From the NCBI GenBank assembly GCA_023665865.1, contig JAMPDC010000001.1:1351989-1415988 (forward strand): a DNA stretch of 64,000 bases, written 5' to 3'. Shown here piece by piece: positions 8,107 through 17,186 of the stretch (position 1 is the stretch's first letter; every line of letters starts with the position of its first letter). A program made the translations under genes and the position numbers. Origin of the DNA: Staphylococcus sp. (GTDB lineage Bacteria > Bacteroidota > Bacteroidia > Bacteroidales > Muribaculaceae). The notes below the pieces were generated by a model, which was not told the DNA's origin, did not search any database, and saw only the letters and a program-made list of their open reading frames with translations.

Positions 8107-8883
8107 TCAGTCAAGAGTTTGATCTCCACCTCCGTTTACAAAAAGAACCTGTCCGCTTATCCATGAAGATGCAGGCGATGCAAAAAACAATACAGCCCGG
8201 GCTATGTCGCTGACTTCTCCAAGACGTTTGATCGGAGTGTGTCTGAGCATCTTTTCCTGAAGTTCCGGTGTCAGTATCTTTGACAACGCAGCAGTCTTGG
8301 TGGCACCCGGACCAACGTTATTTATTCTTACTCCCATCTCTCCGAAATCATAGGCAAGATTGGCAGCGAGATGATTGAGAGCGGCTTTGGACGATGCGTA
8401 TATACACATATTCTTTTCCTTATCTATGGAACTCATAGATGTGATGTTGACAATACTCCCATATCCGGATTTTTTCATCTCAGAGACCACAAGTTTTGAC
8501 AGATATAATGGTGCAAAGACGTTGATTTTGTAAATGCGTTCCACATAATCTTCATCAATTTTGAAGGGGTTTTCGCGTCCACCGCCTCCAAGACCTGCAT
8601 TGTTTACAAGAATATTAACAGTGCCAAAATTGTTGATTGCGGTGTCAACAGTCTTATGTATATCATCAAAATTAAGCACGTTGCATGCGGAAGCGACGGC
8701 TTTTCCTCCCCCGCTCACTATATCTTGCGCCACGCTTTCCGCCTTATTGATATCAATGTCGCTTACCACGACAGCAGCCCCGGCCGAAGCCAGGATCTGA
8801 GCGCATCCTTTGCCGATCCCATCTCCGGCACCTGTAACGATAGCGACTTTTCCGGTCAGATCAAATAATTTGTCAAGAGTCAT
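8107..8883 (-). CDS. hdhA: SDR, probable NAD-dependent 7-alpha-hydroxysteroid dehydrogenase
   Basis: A 258-residue classical SDR. The cofactor motif is TGAGDGIG (17-24), Asp42 predicts NAD, NNAG is at 94-97, and the catalytic triad is Ser149, Tyr162, Lys166. The spacing and length match E. coli 7-alpha-HSDH (255 residues; Ser146, Tyr159, Lys163). From memory of that enzyme, the resemblance continues in the C-terminal substrate-binding region: a TPE-xxx-KMLxHTPIxRLG block followed by DIA-x-A-x-LFF and SPA-SSWISGQ-like segments, ending in GGG. These enzymes oxidise the 7-alpha-hydroxyl of primary bile acids to 7-oxo products in the cytoplasm. The substrate is an inference; a related alcohol dehydrogenase function is not excluded. 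It is the first gene of a two-gene minus-strand operon lying between two direct repeats. Confidence 0.85.
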   Translation of the reverse strand: MTLDKLFDLTGKVAIVTGAGDGIGKGCAQILASAGAAVVVSDIDINKAESVAQDIVSGGGKAVASACNVLNFDDIHKTVDTAINNFGTVNILVNNAGLGGGGRENPFKIDEDYVERIYKINVFAPLYLSKLVVSEMKKSGYGSIVNITSMSSIDKEKNMCIYASSKAALNHLAANLAYDFGEMGVRINNVGPGATKTAALSKILTPELQEKMLRHTPIKRLGEVSDIARAVLFFASPASSWISGQVLFVNGGGDQTLD

Positions 8884-9054
8884 ATTTTCAACATTTATAA
8901 ATAGATAACTGTCGCCACGCTTATATCAACGTGACATTATATTAAATACGCAAAAGTGTAATGACCGGTTTTTGAATATCCCTTAAATCGGCGATATGAT
9001 AAGTATTTTTAATCTTTCGTTTTTTTAACATGTTATTCTCCACCACCCCCGCCC

Positions 9055-9127
9055 CGACACTACGCAAACAGAGCCATAGACGACGCAAGTCACCTATGGC
9101 TCTGTTGATATTTTATTGAGGACGGAT
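9055..9127. repeat. 73-bp direct repeat, copy 2 (contains a terminator hairpin)
   Basis: The second copy of the repeat at 7151-7223, lying just 3' of the M18 aminopeptidase gene. Its internal hairpin (9069-9079 with 9094-9104) probably terminates that minus-strand gene. In the absence of the dehydrogenase pair, one such hairpin would serve both the GH31 gene and the aminopeptidase gene, which converge. Confidence 0.9.
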
Positions 9128-9128
9128 C

Positions 9129-10427
9129 TTAGAGATCGAAGAATGTCTTGAAGGCCGCGATGGTATAGGCATGGTCTTTTGTAGCCATGGTCTCGCGGGC
9201 AGAGTGCATGCCCCAGATGGCCTCACCCATATCGACACCCCGGAGATCAATCTGCGAGGTCAGGATGTTGCCGAGTGTCGAACCACCCAACACATCACTA
9301 TGGTTGACAAAATACTGGCAGGGCACGCCGGCCTTCTCGCAGATCGAGCGGAAGACAGCGGCCGAGTCAGCATCGGTCATATACTTGCAGTTGGCATTGA
9401 TCTTGATAGCCGGACCACCTCCGACTACCGGGTGGTTGGTCGGATCATATTTTTCCGGATAGTTCGGGTGGAAAGCATGAGCATTGTCGGCCGACACCAT
9501 AAACGACTTGCAGATGGCGCGGAGATATTCCTCCTCACCGCCACCGAGACAGCCGACGATGCGGCGCAACATCTGGCAAAGCACCGGCGAGGCAGCGCCC
9601 TGCTTGGTGCCTGAACCTGTCTCCTCGTTGTCGAAGATAGCCATGACACGGGTCTGGGCGGTCGACGAGGTCTCGAGCAGGGCAGTCAGCGCGCCGTGGA
9701 CCATCGAAAGGTCGTCGAGTCGGCCGGAGGTCAGAAACTCCTCATTGAGCCCGACCAGACAGGCGGGAGTGGTGTCGTAGAGCGACATATCGAAATCAAG
9801 GATATCTTCCTGACGGCAACCGACAGCCTCGGCAATGGTGCGCAGGAGCAGATTGTCTTTCTCGGCCGCATCTTTCACGATGGCGATGACAGGAAGCATG
9901 TCTTTCTGCTTCGAGAGTGGATTGCCGTCGTTGACCGCACGGTTGAAATGGATGGCGAGATGGGGGATGGTCAGCAGCGGACGGTCGAATCTCACAATCT
10001 CAGTGCGGGGATTGAGGGGATCGTCCGTGCGGAGCATCACGCGGCCAGCCATAGAGAGCGGACGGTCAAACCAGGTGTAGAGGATGGGGCCACCATAGAC
10101 CTCGACGTTGAGCTTCACCACTCCGCCGTCGGTCAGCATCTCGGCGTGGGGCTTGATACGGAAACAGGGCGAGTCGGAGTGGGCCGAGATGATACGGAAA
10201 CCCGAGGCAGGGCCTTCGGTCGACACGACAAAGGCGAAGATGGCGCTTGAATTCTTGATCATGTAATACTTGCCGCCGGGCTTGAGCTGCCACGCCTCGC
10301 GTGGATCGAGCTCGACGAAGCCGGCGTCGTCAAGCTGACGTGCCGCGGTCTTGACGGCAAGAAAATTAACAGGACTCTTGTCGAGAAACTCCATCAGGGA
10401 GCGGGCGGTGACTTTTACATCTTCCAT
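9129..10427 (-). CDS. apeB: M18 family aminopeptidase
   Basis: A 432-residue cytoplasmic metalloaminopeptidase of the M18 (aspartyl aminopeptidase) family. Recognisable zinc and catalytic motifs are SAHSDSPCFRIKP near residue 80, the DNEETGSGTKQGA block in the middle, and MHSARE near the C-terminus. M18 enzymes form dodecameric shells and remove N-terminal residues, often acidic, from peptides. The length is normal. The gene stands alone on the minus strand, converging on the dehydrogenase cassette, and its 3' end abuts the second 73-bp repeat. Confidence 0.92.
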   Translation of the reverse strand: MEDVKVTARSLMEFLDKSPVNFLAVKTAARQLDDAGFVELDPREAWQLKPGGKYYMIKNSSAIFAFVVSTEGPASGFRIISAHSDSPCFRIKPHAEMLTDGGVVKLNVEVYGGPILYTWFDRPLSMAGRVMLRTDDPLNPRTEIVRFDRPLLTIPHLAIHFNRAVNDGNPLSKQKDMLPVIAIVKDAAEKDNLLLRTIAEAVGCRQEDILDFDMSLYDTTPACLVGLNEEFLTSGRLDDLSMVHGALTALLETSSTAQTRVMAIFDNEETGSGTKQGAASPVLCQMLRRIVGCLGGGEEEYLRAICKSFMVSADNAHAFHPNYPEKYDPTNHPVVGGGPAIKINANCKYMTDADSAAVFRSICEKAGVPCQYFVNHSDVLGGSTLGNILTSQIDLRGVDMGEAIWGMHSARETMATKDHAYTIAAFKTFFDL

Positions 10428-10484
10428 CGTAATTGAATTTAAGGTTATAAATACATATAGGTTATATCTATACTCACACGTTGA

Positions 10485-11318
10485 TCAGAATCCCTGATCG
10501 AAGAGGCTCTTGATTTCTGGCCTGAGATAGCTGTCGACCTCGTAGGGATAGACGGCCACGTCGACCGGACCGAGAGCGTAGGGGCCGATGTCATAGGGAT
10601 CGTAGTGGAAATAGAGCGCATTGTTCGAGATATACGGCTGACCGGGATAATTCAGCTGATTGACAAAGATGCCTGCGCGCTCAAGACCGCGGACGGGCAC
10701 TGAGAGCTGGCGGGCGAGGGCCTCTGTGATGACAGGGACTATGGAGTCGGACGTCACACCGGGACGGAAGATATTGTCAAAGTCGAGCACCTTGCCCAGA
10801 GCGAAGTCATAGGTGAAGGGGCGTGTCACAGTCATCGGATGAGCGCCACCGAGATACGACGACGAGGTCACCTGATAGGTGATCATCTCCTCGTCGAGAT
10901 CAATCACACTGACGGTCACGCTACCGAAATAGGTCATCGAGTCGGCCGGGAGAGTATCGACAGGCACGACACTCTTGGCACCCTCGACGATAGAGGTATC
11001 GTTGATGTAGCGGCTGACGGCCTCGCGGATCGAGGTGGAGGTGGTGTCGGAATATGCGAACCCCAGCAGCGAGTCGCGCAGCACCCTGATATCATTGCCG
11101 CCCATCTTCTCAGGCCACTGGACCGACGTGAACAGCTCGAGATAGACGTTGCCGTAATCCGTTTCGACGCGATAATTCTTGTCGGCGGTAATCAGTTTCT
11201 GATTGACCTCAAACTCAGTGATACCATCGTCAGCGGCATCACTCTTCTCCGCTCCGCCACAGGAAGTCAGCCCGGCGGCAATAAGCGGAAGACCCAAAAG
11301 ATAATATTTCAGCTTCAT
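10485..11318 (-). CDS. DUF3298 domain lipoprotein
   Basis: A 277-residue protein. The start at 11318 is chosen because it gives a standard lipoprotein signal (MKLKYYLLGLPLIAAGLTSC, Cys20); the longer frame to 11369 adds an implausible leader. The mature part has the DUF4163/DUF3298 arrangement seen in RsiV-like and other envelope proteins, including the characteristic GGAHP turn with aromatic neighbours (SSYLGGAHPMTVTRPFTYD). The function of the family in Bacteroidota is not established. It is probably anchored in the outer membrane or periplasm. It stands alone, 57 bases downstream of the M18 gene's start on the same strand. Confidence 0.85.
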   Translation of the reverse strand: MKLKYYLLGLPLIAAGLTSCGGAEKSDAADDGITEFEVNQKLITADKNYRVETDYGNVYLELFTSVQWPEKMGGNDIRVLRDSLLGFAYSDTTSTSIREAVSRYINDTSIVEGAKSVVPVDTLPADSMTYFGSVTVSVIDLDEEMITYQVTSSSYLGGAHPMTVTRPFTYDFALGKVLDFDNIFRPGVTSDSIVPVITEALARQLSVPVRGLERAGIFVNQLNYPGQPYISNNALYFHYDPYDIGPYALGPVDVAVYPYEVDSYLRPEIKSLFDQGF

Positions 11319-11547
11319 AAGACAATAAGGGGATAGCATGCGGCAACAGCCGTGCAAGTTCATATACATTCTAATTTACAAAATTGGATAAAATTTTCTA
11401 TTTACGAGTATAACACCCGGCATACGTAACAAGTTTGTAACACAAAAATCAATATTTCCATCCGCAAAACAGGACACTGTAGCGCCGAAAAAGGCCAAAA
11501 TGTCGGCAAATCCAAGCCCTATTAACATCTTTATACTTTTCTATAGC

Positions 11548-11576
11548 TTGAAGTTGAGAAAATTTTGGTAACTTTG
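11548..11576 (+). promoter_or_regulatory. Promoter of acpP
   Basis: TTG at 11548-11550 and an exact TAACTTTG -7 element at 11569-11576 match the Bacteroidota housekeeping consensus. The start site should fall near 11582. The 336-base gap 11319-11654 holds nothing else recognisable. Confidence 0.75.
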
Positions 11577-11654
11577 CACCGCAAATGTGGAAAATCATTT
11601 TCACATTCGCCCCTGAAATAAGAAATTACTAATCAAACTTACAATTTTAAAACT

Positions 11655-11894
11655 ATGTCTGAAATTGCATCTCGAGTTAAAGCTATCATCGTTGATAAGC
11701 TCGGTGTTGACGAAAACGAAGTAACCGAAACCGCTGAATTCACTAAAGATCTTGGCGCAGACAGCCTCGACACCGTAGAACTCATCATGGAATTTGAGAA
11801 AGAATTTGGCATCACTATTCCCGATGACCAGGCCGAGAAGATCAGCACCGTACAGAACGCTATCGAATACATCGAGGCCAACACCCAGAAGTAA
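11655..11894 (+). CDS. acpP: Acyl carrier protein
   Basis: A 79-residue acidic protein with the phosphopantetheine attachment site Ser37 in [20 protein letters not shown] carries growing acyl chains in type II fatty acid synthesis and interacts directly with FabF, whose gene follows 180 bases downstream. The acpP-fabF order is a standard arrangement. A strong promoter lies about 75 bases upstream. Confidence 0.97.
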   Translation: MSEIASRVKAIIVDKLGVDENEVTETAEFTKDLGADSLDTVELIMEFEKEFGITIPDDQAEKISTVQNAIEYIEANTQK

Positions 11895-11942
11895 AAACCG
11901 GTCTTGCGGCCATATTGCGGCTGCGCTCTGACCGAGCCAACA

Positions 11943-11990
11943 AAGGCTCCCCACGCCAATCCCCAAATTGCAGCGCGGTGGAGCCTTCTT
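11943..11990 (+). terminator. Possible terminator or attenuator between acpP and fabF
   Basis: AAGGCTCC (11943-11950) pairs with GGAGCCTT (11980-11987) around a large, partly self-paired loop, followed by a pyrimidine-rich stretch. It may reduce read-through from acpP into fabF. Confidence 0.35.
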
Positions 11991-12074
11991 CTCAATTAAA
12001 GAGGTTATTAAAAAAAGCCTTCAAGGCTCCTCACCTCCATCCCCCTCCCTTTCACAAAACATATCATTTTGCCA

Positions 12075-13343
<1,269 letters not shown>

Positions 13344-13385
13344 TCCCCCTCCGAAAGATTTCTCAATAACAACAGCCATAGCCAC

Positions 13386-13426
13386 AGAAGGTGTGCGGAT
13401 CAACTCTTCGCACACCTTCTTTTTAT
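13386..13426 (+). terminator. Intrinsic terminator after fabF
   Basis: A perfect 12-bp stem (13386-13397 with 13409-13420) with an 11-base loop and a T5 run. Confidence 0.9.
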
Positions 13427-13462
13427 TTCACAGCATATTTTCCCGATAGATACTCTCCACCT

Positions 13463-13927
13463 ATGTCAAGACTCTCCCTTATATTCATATGCCTGTATCT
13501 GATGGCATCATGCAAATCGCCGGACGAAAGAGCGGTTACAGCTACGCCTGATGTGACACAGCCCGACACCCCACCCTCCGCACCAACCACAAGAGACTCG
13601 ACAGGAGTATTCCTCGTCGTCGACTCACTCGATCTACCGGCAGCATCACTGATGATCTCCGTTGTCAACAACACCGACTCCCTCTATTCCACCGGCGATT
13701 ACTATATAATCGAGAAACATGTGGGCGACGAATTTATCACTATGCCATACAAGCCCGTTGTTTTCCGGGGCTTAGGCCATGATATATCACCCCGCTCCTC
13801 CCGCCAATTCACGATAGATCTATCTGATCTCGAAGGGACGTTTGACCGAGGGGACTACCGGATAACAAAAAACGTCGTCTGCAACTACAGATACAAGACA
13901 ATAACCACACTCTTCCAAGTAGAGTAA
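13463..13927 (+). CDS. Small lipoprotein with an immunoglobulin-like domain
   Basis: A 154-residue protein. The ATG at 13463 gives a lipoprotein signal ending at Cys17 (LYLMASC). A Thr/Pro-rich linker (residues about 25-50) is followed by a single beta-rich domain of about 100 residues, with the pattern of small bacterial Ig-like domains (hydrophobic strands, N-T/S-D, Y-x-I-E-K and G-D-Y-R-I near the end). No catalytic motif is visible. It is probably surface- or periplasm-exposed; the function is unknown. The gene stands alone after the fabF terminator. Confidence 0.7.
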   Translation: MSRLSLIFICLYLMASCKSPDERAVTATPDVTQPDTPPSAPTTRDSTGVFLVVDSLDLPAASLMISVVNNTDSLYSTGDYYIIEKHVGDEFITMPYKPVVFRGLGHDISPRSSRQFTIDLSDLEGTFDRGDYRITKNVVCNYRYKTITTLFQVE

Positions 13928-14068
13928 CAATCATAGATTGTCCCTTTCGATCTTAGTCTTTCTGTATCTTTTCCATATCCCGTCTATCTCCTCTGACCAC
14001 AATTTAGACGTCGGCAGTTAAAATATGAGTTAAAATATGTGAGCCACACCTAAAAAGAGTGAAAATCT

Positions 14069-14100
14069 TTTGGTTAGACGGGAATAATTTCATAACTTTG
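14069..14100 (+). promoter_or_regulatory. Promoter of the rpmB-rpmG operon
   Basis: TTTG at 14069-14072, a 20-base spacer and an exact TAACTTTG at 14093-14100. Transcription should begin near 14106, leaving a leader of about 130 bases before rpmB. The 310-base gap 13928-14237 holds this promoter and the structured leader below. Confidence 0.8.
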
Positions 14101-14110
14101 CAGCCGAGTT

Positions 14111-14185
14111 TTGTGGCACATCCTTAAAAAAGGGCTCTGAATGATGCACCCAGCCCTGATATGAGAATTGAGATGGCGGCCACAA
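14111..14185 (+). promoter_or_regulatory. Structured 5' leader of the L28 operon
   Basis: TTGTGGC (14111-14117) pairs with GCCACAA (14179-14185), enclosing a second hairpin AGGGCT/AGCCCT (14131-14136 with 14152-14157). A closed two-stem structure just after the start site of a ribosomal-protein operon suggests autogenous control; this is inference. Confidence 0.45.
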
Positions 14186-14237
14186 GGCGCTGTGACTTAT
14201 ATAATTAGTAAAAACAAAGAGATAAAAACCAACAGCC

Positions 14238-14498
14238 ATGTCAAAAGTTTGTCAAATCACAGGCAAGAAAGCAATGGTGGGCAACAATGTGTCGCACTCA
14301 AAGCGTCGCACTAAGCGCAAGTTTGATGTCAATCTCTTCAACAAGAAATTCTTCTGGGTTGAGGAGCAAGCTTGGATCACCCTCACTATTTCTGCCGCAG
14401 GCCTTCGCACCATCAACAAGAAGGGTCTCGACGCTGCCATCAAAGAAGCAGCCGCAAAGGGTTATATAACTGAAATCAAATACTTAGACATTTTATAA
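14238..14498 (+). CDS. rpmB: Large ribosomal subunit protein bL28
   Basis: An 86-residue basic protein starting [27 protein letters not shown], which is the L28 signature (CxxTGK followed by NxVSHxxRRTKR). It is a structural protein of the 50S subunit. It is the first gene of a three-gene operon with rpmG 4 bases downstream. Confidence 0.97.
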   Translation: MSKVCQITGKKAMVGNNVSHSKRRTKRKFDVNLFNKKFFWVEEQAWITLTISAAGLRTINKKGLDAAIKEAAAKGYITEIKYLDIL

Positions 14499-14502
14499 GA
14501 AG

Positions 14503-14691
14503 ATGGCAAAGAAAGCTAAAGGCAATCGCGTTCAGGTCATCCTCGAGTGTACTGAACACAAGGCATCAGGCATGCCCGGTACTTCACGTTACATCACTAC
14601 GAAGAACCGCAAGAACACTACCGAGCGTCTGGAGTTGAAGAAATACAACCCCATCCTCAAGAAAGTTACCGTTCACAAAGAAATTAAATAA
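14503..14691 (+). CDS. rpmG: Large ribosomal subunit protein bL33
   Basis: A 62-residue protein with the L33 pattern ([37 protein letters not shown]). It keeps only one Cys, so it is the zinc-free type. It sits between rpmB and the DUF4295 gene in the order typical of Bacteroidota. Confidence 0.97.
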   Translation: MAKKAKGNRVQVILECTEHKASGMPGTSRYITTKNRKNTTERLELKKYNPILKKVTVHKEIK

Positions 14692-14702
14692 TTCACTGAC
14701 TC

Positions 14703-14852
14703 ATGGCAAAGAAAACCGTTGCATCTCTGCAAAAAGGCGAAGGCCGCACTTACAGCAAGGTCATCAAGGTCGTTAAGTCGGCGAAGACCGGTGCCTACAC
14801 CTTCCAGGAACAGATGGTTCCCAACGACGCTGTCAAGGACGCTCTCAAATAA
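14703..14852 (+). CDS. DUF4295 family protein (ribosome-operon associated)
   Basis: A 49-residue, very basic protein starting MAKKTVASLQKGEGRTYSKV, with the DUF4295 pattern KSAKTGAYTFQEQMVPND in the middle. This family is specific to Bacteroidota and is encoded straight after rpmG, here 11 bases downstream. A ribosome-associated role is inferred from context, composition and size. An intrinsic terminator follows. Confidence 0.9.
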   Translation: MAKKTVASLQKGEGRTYSKVIKVVKSAKTGAYTFQEQMVPNDAVKDALK

Positions 14853-14893
14853 TCGGGAAACTCCACGACTCCCCCACATACCAAACGAAATTC

Positions 14894-14934
14894 AACCCCG
14901 GACCGACAGCCGCAGCTGCCAGTCCGGGGTTTTG
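14894..14934 (+). terminator. Intrinsic terminator after the L28-L33 operon
   Basis: A 10-bp stem (14894-14903 with 14922-14931) followed by a T run. The rest of the 384-base gap 14853-15236 holds only the promoter at 15070-15101. Confidence 0.85.
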
Positions 14935-15069
14935 GTATATCGTACATGATACTAAAAGTGCTTCCGACCCCTATCCCTCTCCTGTTGACCCGTTTGAAAG
15001 CCATTTTATGTTGCGCAACATACTCCTGCGACACCTTTGAGGCGTGCAAATCATTTTTTTCGGTCAAAG

Positions 15070-15101
15070 TTTGTTTTTATCGGAATAAAAATATAAATTC
15101 G
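15070..15101 (+). promoter_or_regulatory. Promoter of the glycogen operon
   Basis: TTTG at 15070-15073, a 20-base spacer and TAAATTCG at 15094-15101, one base off TAnnTTTG. It gives a leader of about 130 bases before the debranching enzyme gene. Confidence 0.55.
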
Positions 15102-15236
15102 TGACTTGATAGGCGACATATAGTCTGAACACCCGTGTGGAACACCTGTCGTGACTGCCTTCTCTCCCCTCCGGCAGCCGCATCAATTCTAATATCATCA
15201 ACAGAAATCTAACAATCATATTAATCATACCTTTAC

Positions 15237-17171
15237 ATGAGCTATCTGAAATTTGATAAAAACCTCATGATTAACCTGGAGCAGTCACTCCCCAAGGAGA
15301 TGCTCCGCACCAATCAGTCGGGGGCTTATCACTGTACGACGATAGTCGACTGCAACACCCGCAAGCAACACGGACTCCTCGTGGTCCCCGTGCCTGAGCT
15401 GGGCAATTCGTGGCATGTCATGCTGTCGTCGCTCGACCTTACCGTCTACCAGCATGGCGCTCCCTTCAACCTGGCCCTCCACCGCTACCGCGGAGGCGTC
15501 ATGAGCCCCAATGGTCATAAGTACATCCGTGAGTTTGACTGCGAGAGCGTCCCCCGCACCACCTATCGTGTCGGAGGCGTCATCCTCACTAAGGAGAAGA
15601 TCTTCATCTCCAACGAGAACCGCATCCTCATCCGCTACACTCTCGTCGAGGCCCACTCGCCGACGACTCTCCGCTTCCGCCCCGTGCTCGCCTTCCGCGA
15701 CGCCAACGAGCTCTGTGTCGCCAACAATGCCCTCGACCCGACCATTCCAGAAATCAAAAACGGAGTCTCAGCCTGCCTCTATCCCGGCTATCCGCGACTC
15801 TTCATGCAGTTCAGCCACAAACCGACATGGACCTACGAGCCAAACTGGTATAACGGCTTCGAATATGTCAAGGATCTCGAGCGCGGAGTGCCCTACTGCG
15901 AAGACCTCTGGGTGCCCGGCTACTTCGAGGTGCCCATCAAGAAGGGCGAATCGGTCATCTTCTCAGCCGGTCTTAGCGAAGTGTCGCCCCGCTCGCTCGC
16001 CAAGATGTATGAAAACGAAATCGCACAGCGCACCTGCCGCACTTCGTTCTTCAACTGTCTGAAAAACGCCGTCAAGCAGTGTTACCTCAACGAAAAAGGC
16101 GCGATGTATCTCCTATCAGGCTACCCCTGGGGCAAGATCCTCGCACGCAATACCTTCATGGCACTTCCCGGTGCCACCATCGCCATCAACCATCGTGAAG
16201 ACTTCGAGCGCATCGCCGAGACTGCCCTCAAGGCACTCAAAAACTTCATGACTACCGGCGAGAACGACAAGCGCATCGGCGGCATCGACCTCCCCGACAT
16301 CCCTCTCTGGGCCATCTGGGCGCTACAGCAATATGCCAAGGCCTACGGCCGTGACGATGCCCGTCAGAAATACCTCCCCGTGGTCCGCGAGATCATGAAC
16401 TTCATCCTCGCACAGAAACACCCCATGCTCAAAGTCGACGACAACGGCATGGTCATCTCCGATGGTACCGACAAGCCGATCTCATGGATGAACGCCTCGC
16501 TCGGCGGACGCCCCATCATCCCCCGCACAGGCTATCTCGTGGAGTTCAACGCCCTTTGGTACAACGCCCTCGTCTTCGCCTCCAAACTCAGTGAAGGCAC
16601 CCCCGACGAGCAGAAGTTCAGCGAACTCGCCGACAAGATGGCCCAGCCATTTGTCAGCACTTTCCTCAACGACTACGGCTACCTCTACGACTACGTCAAC
16701 AATACCTACGCCGATCCCTCGGTGCGCCCCAACATGGCCATTGCGATCGGACTCGACTACTCGCCGCTCGACCGCCGTCAGCGCAAGAAGGTGCTCGACA
16801 TCGTGACCCGCGAGCTCCTCACACCCAAGGGTCTCCGCACCCTCTCGCCGAAGAGCTATGGCTACCGTCCCAACTACCTCGGCTCGCCCGAAGAACGCGA
16901 GATGGCGCTCCACAACGGCCCCTCGCGCCCCTGGCTCATGGGCTTCTACTCCGACGCCTATCTGAAAGTCTTCGGCATGAGCGGTGTCAGCTACATCGAC
17001 CGCATGCTCATCGGCTTCGAGGATGAGATGACGAGCGGCTGCATCGGCTCACTCTCGCAGCTCTACGATGCCAACCCGCCCTTCACTGGCCGAGGTGCCA
17101 TCAGCCACGTCACCAACGTAGCCGAGGTGCTCCGCACGCTCACCACACTCAAAAAATTCATAATGGACTAA
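15237..17171 (+). CDS. Glycogen debranching enzyme (amylo-alpha-1,6-glucosidase type)
   Basis: A 644-residue protein. The N-terminal third matches the bacterial GDE N-terminal domain (MSYLKFDKNL, EMLRTNQSGAYHCTTI, RKQHGLLVVPVP). The C-terminal two thirds form the (alpha/alpha)6 glucosidase domain with GRPIIPRTGYLVEFNALWYNAL and the closing HNGPSRPWLMGFYSDAYLK. It hydrolyses alpha-1,6 branch points of glycogen in the cytoplasm. It is the first gene of a three-gene operon with a GT4 enzyme (15 bases downstream) and a GH57 enzyme; the same trio is found widely in Bacteroidales. Confidence 0.92.
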   Translation: MSYLKFDKNLMINLEQSLPKEMLRTNQSGAYHCTTIVDCNTRKQHGLLVVPVPELGNSWHVMLSSLDLTVYQHGAPFNLALHRYRGGVMSPNGHKYIREFDCESVPRTTYRVGGVILTKEKIFISNENRILIRYTLVEAHSPTTLRFRPVLAFRDANELCVANNALDPTIPEIKNGVSACLYPGYPRLFMQFSHKPTWTYEPNWYNGFEYVKDLERGVPYCEDLWVPGYFEVPIKKGESVIFSAGLSEVSPRSLAKMYENEIAQRTCRTSFFNCLKNAVKQCYLNEKGAMYLLSGYPWGKILARNTFMALPGATIAINHREDFERIAETALKALKNFMTTGENDKRIGGIDLPDIPLWAIWALQQYAKAYGRDDARQKYLPVVREIMNFILAQKHPMLKVDDNGMVISDGTDKPISWMNASLGGRPIIPRTGYLVEFNALWYNALVFASKLSEGTPDEQKFSELADKMAQPFVSTFLNDYGYLYDYVNNTYADPSVRPNMAIAIGLDYSPLDRRQRKKVLDIVTRELLTPKGLRTLSPKSYGYRPNYLGSPEEREMALHNGPSRPWLMGFYSDAYLKVFGMSGVSYIDRMLIGFEDEMTSGCIGSLSQLYDANPPFTGRGAISHVTNVAEVLRTLTTLKKFIMD

Positions 17172-17186
17172 AATCTTCACACGCCC

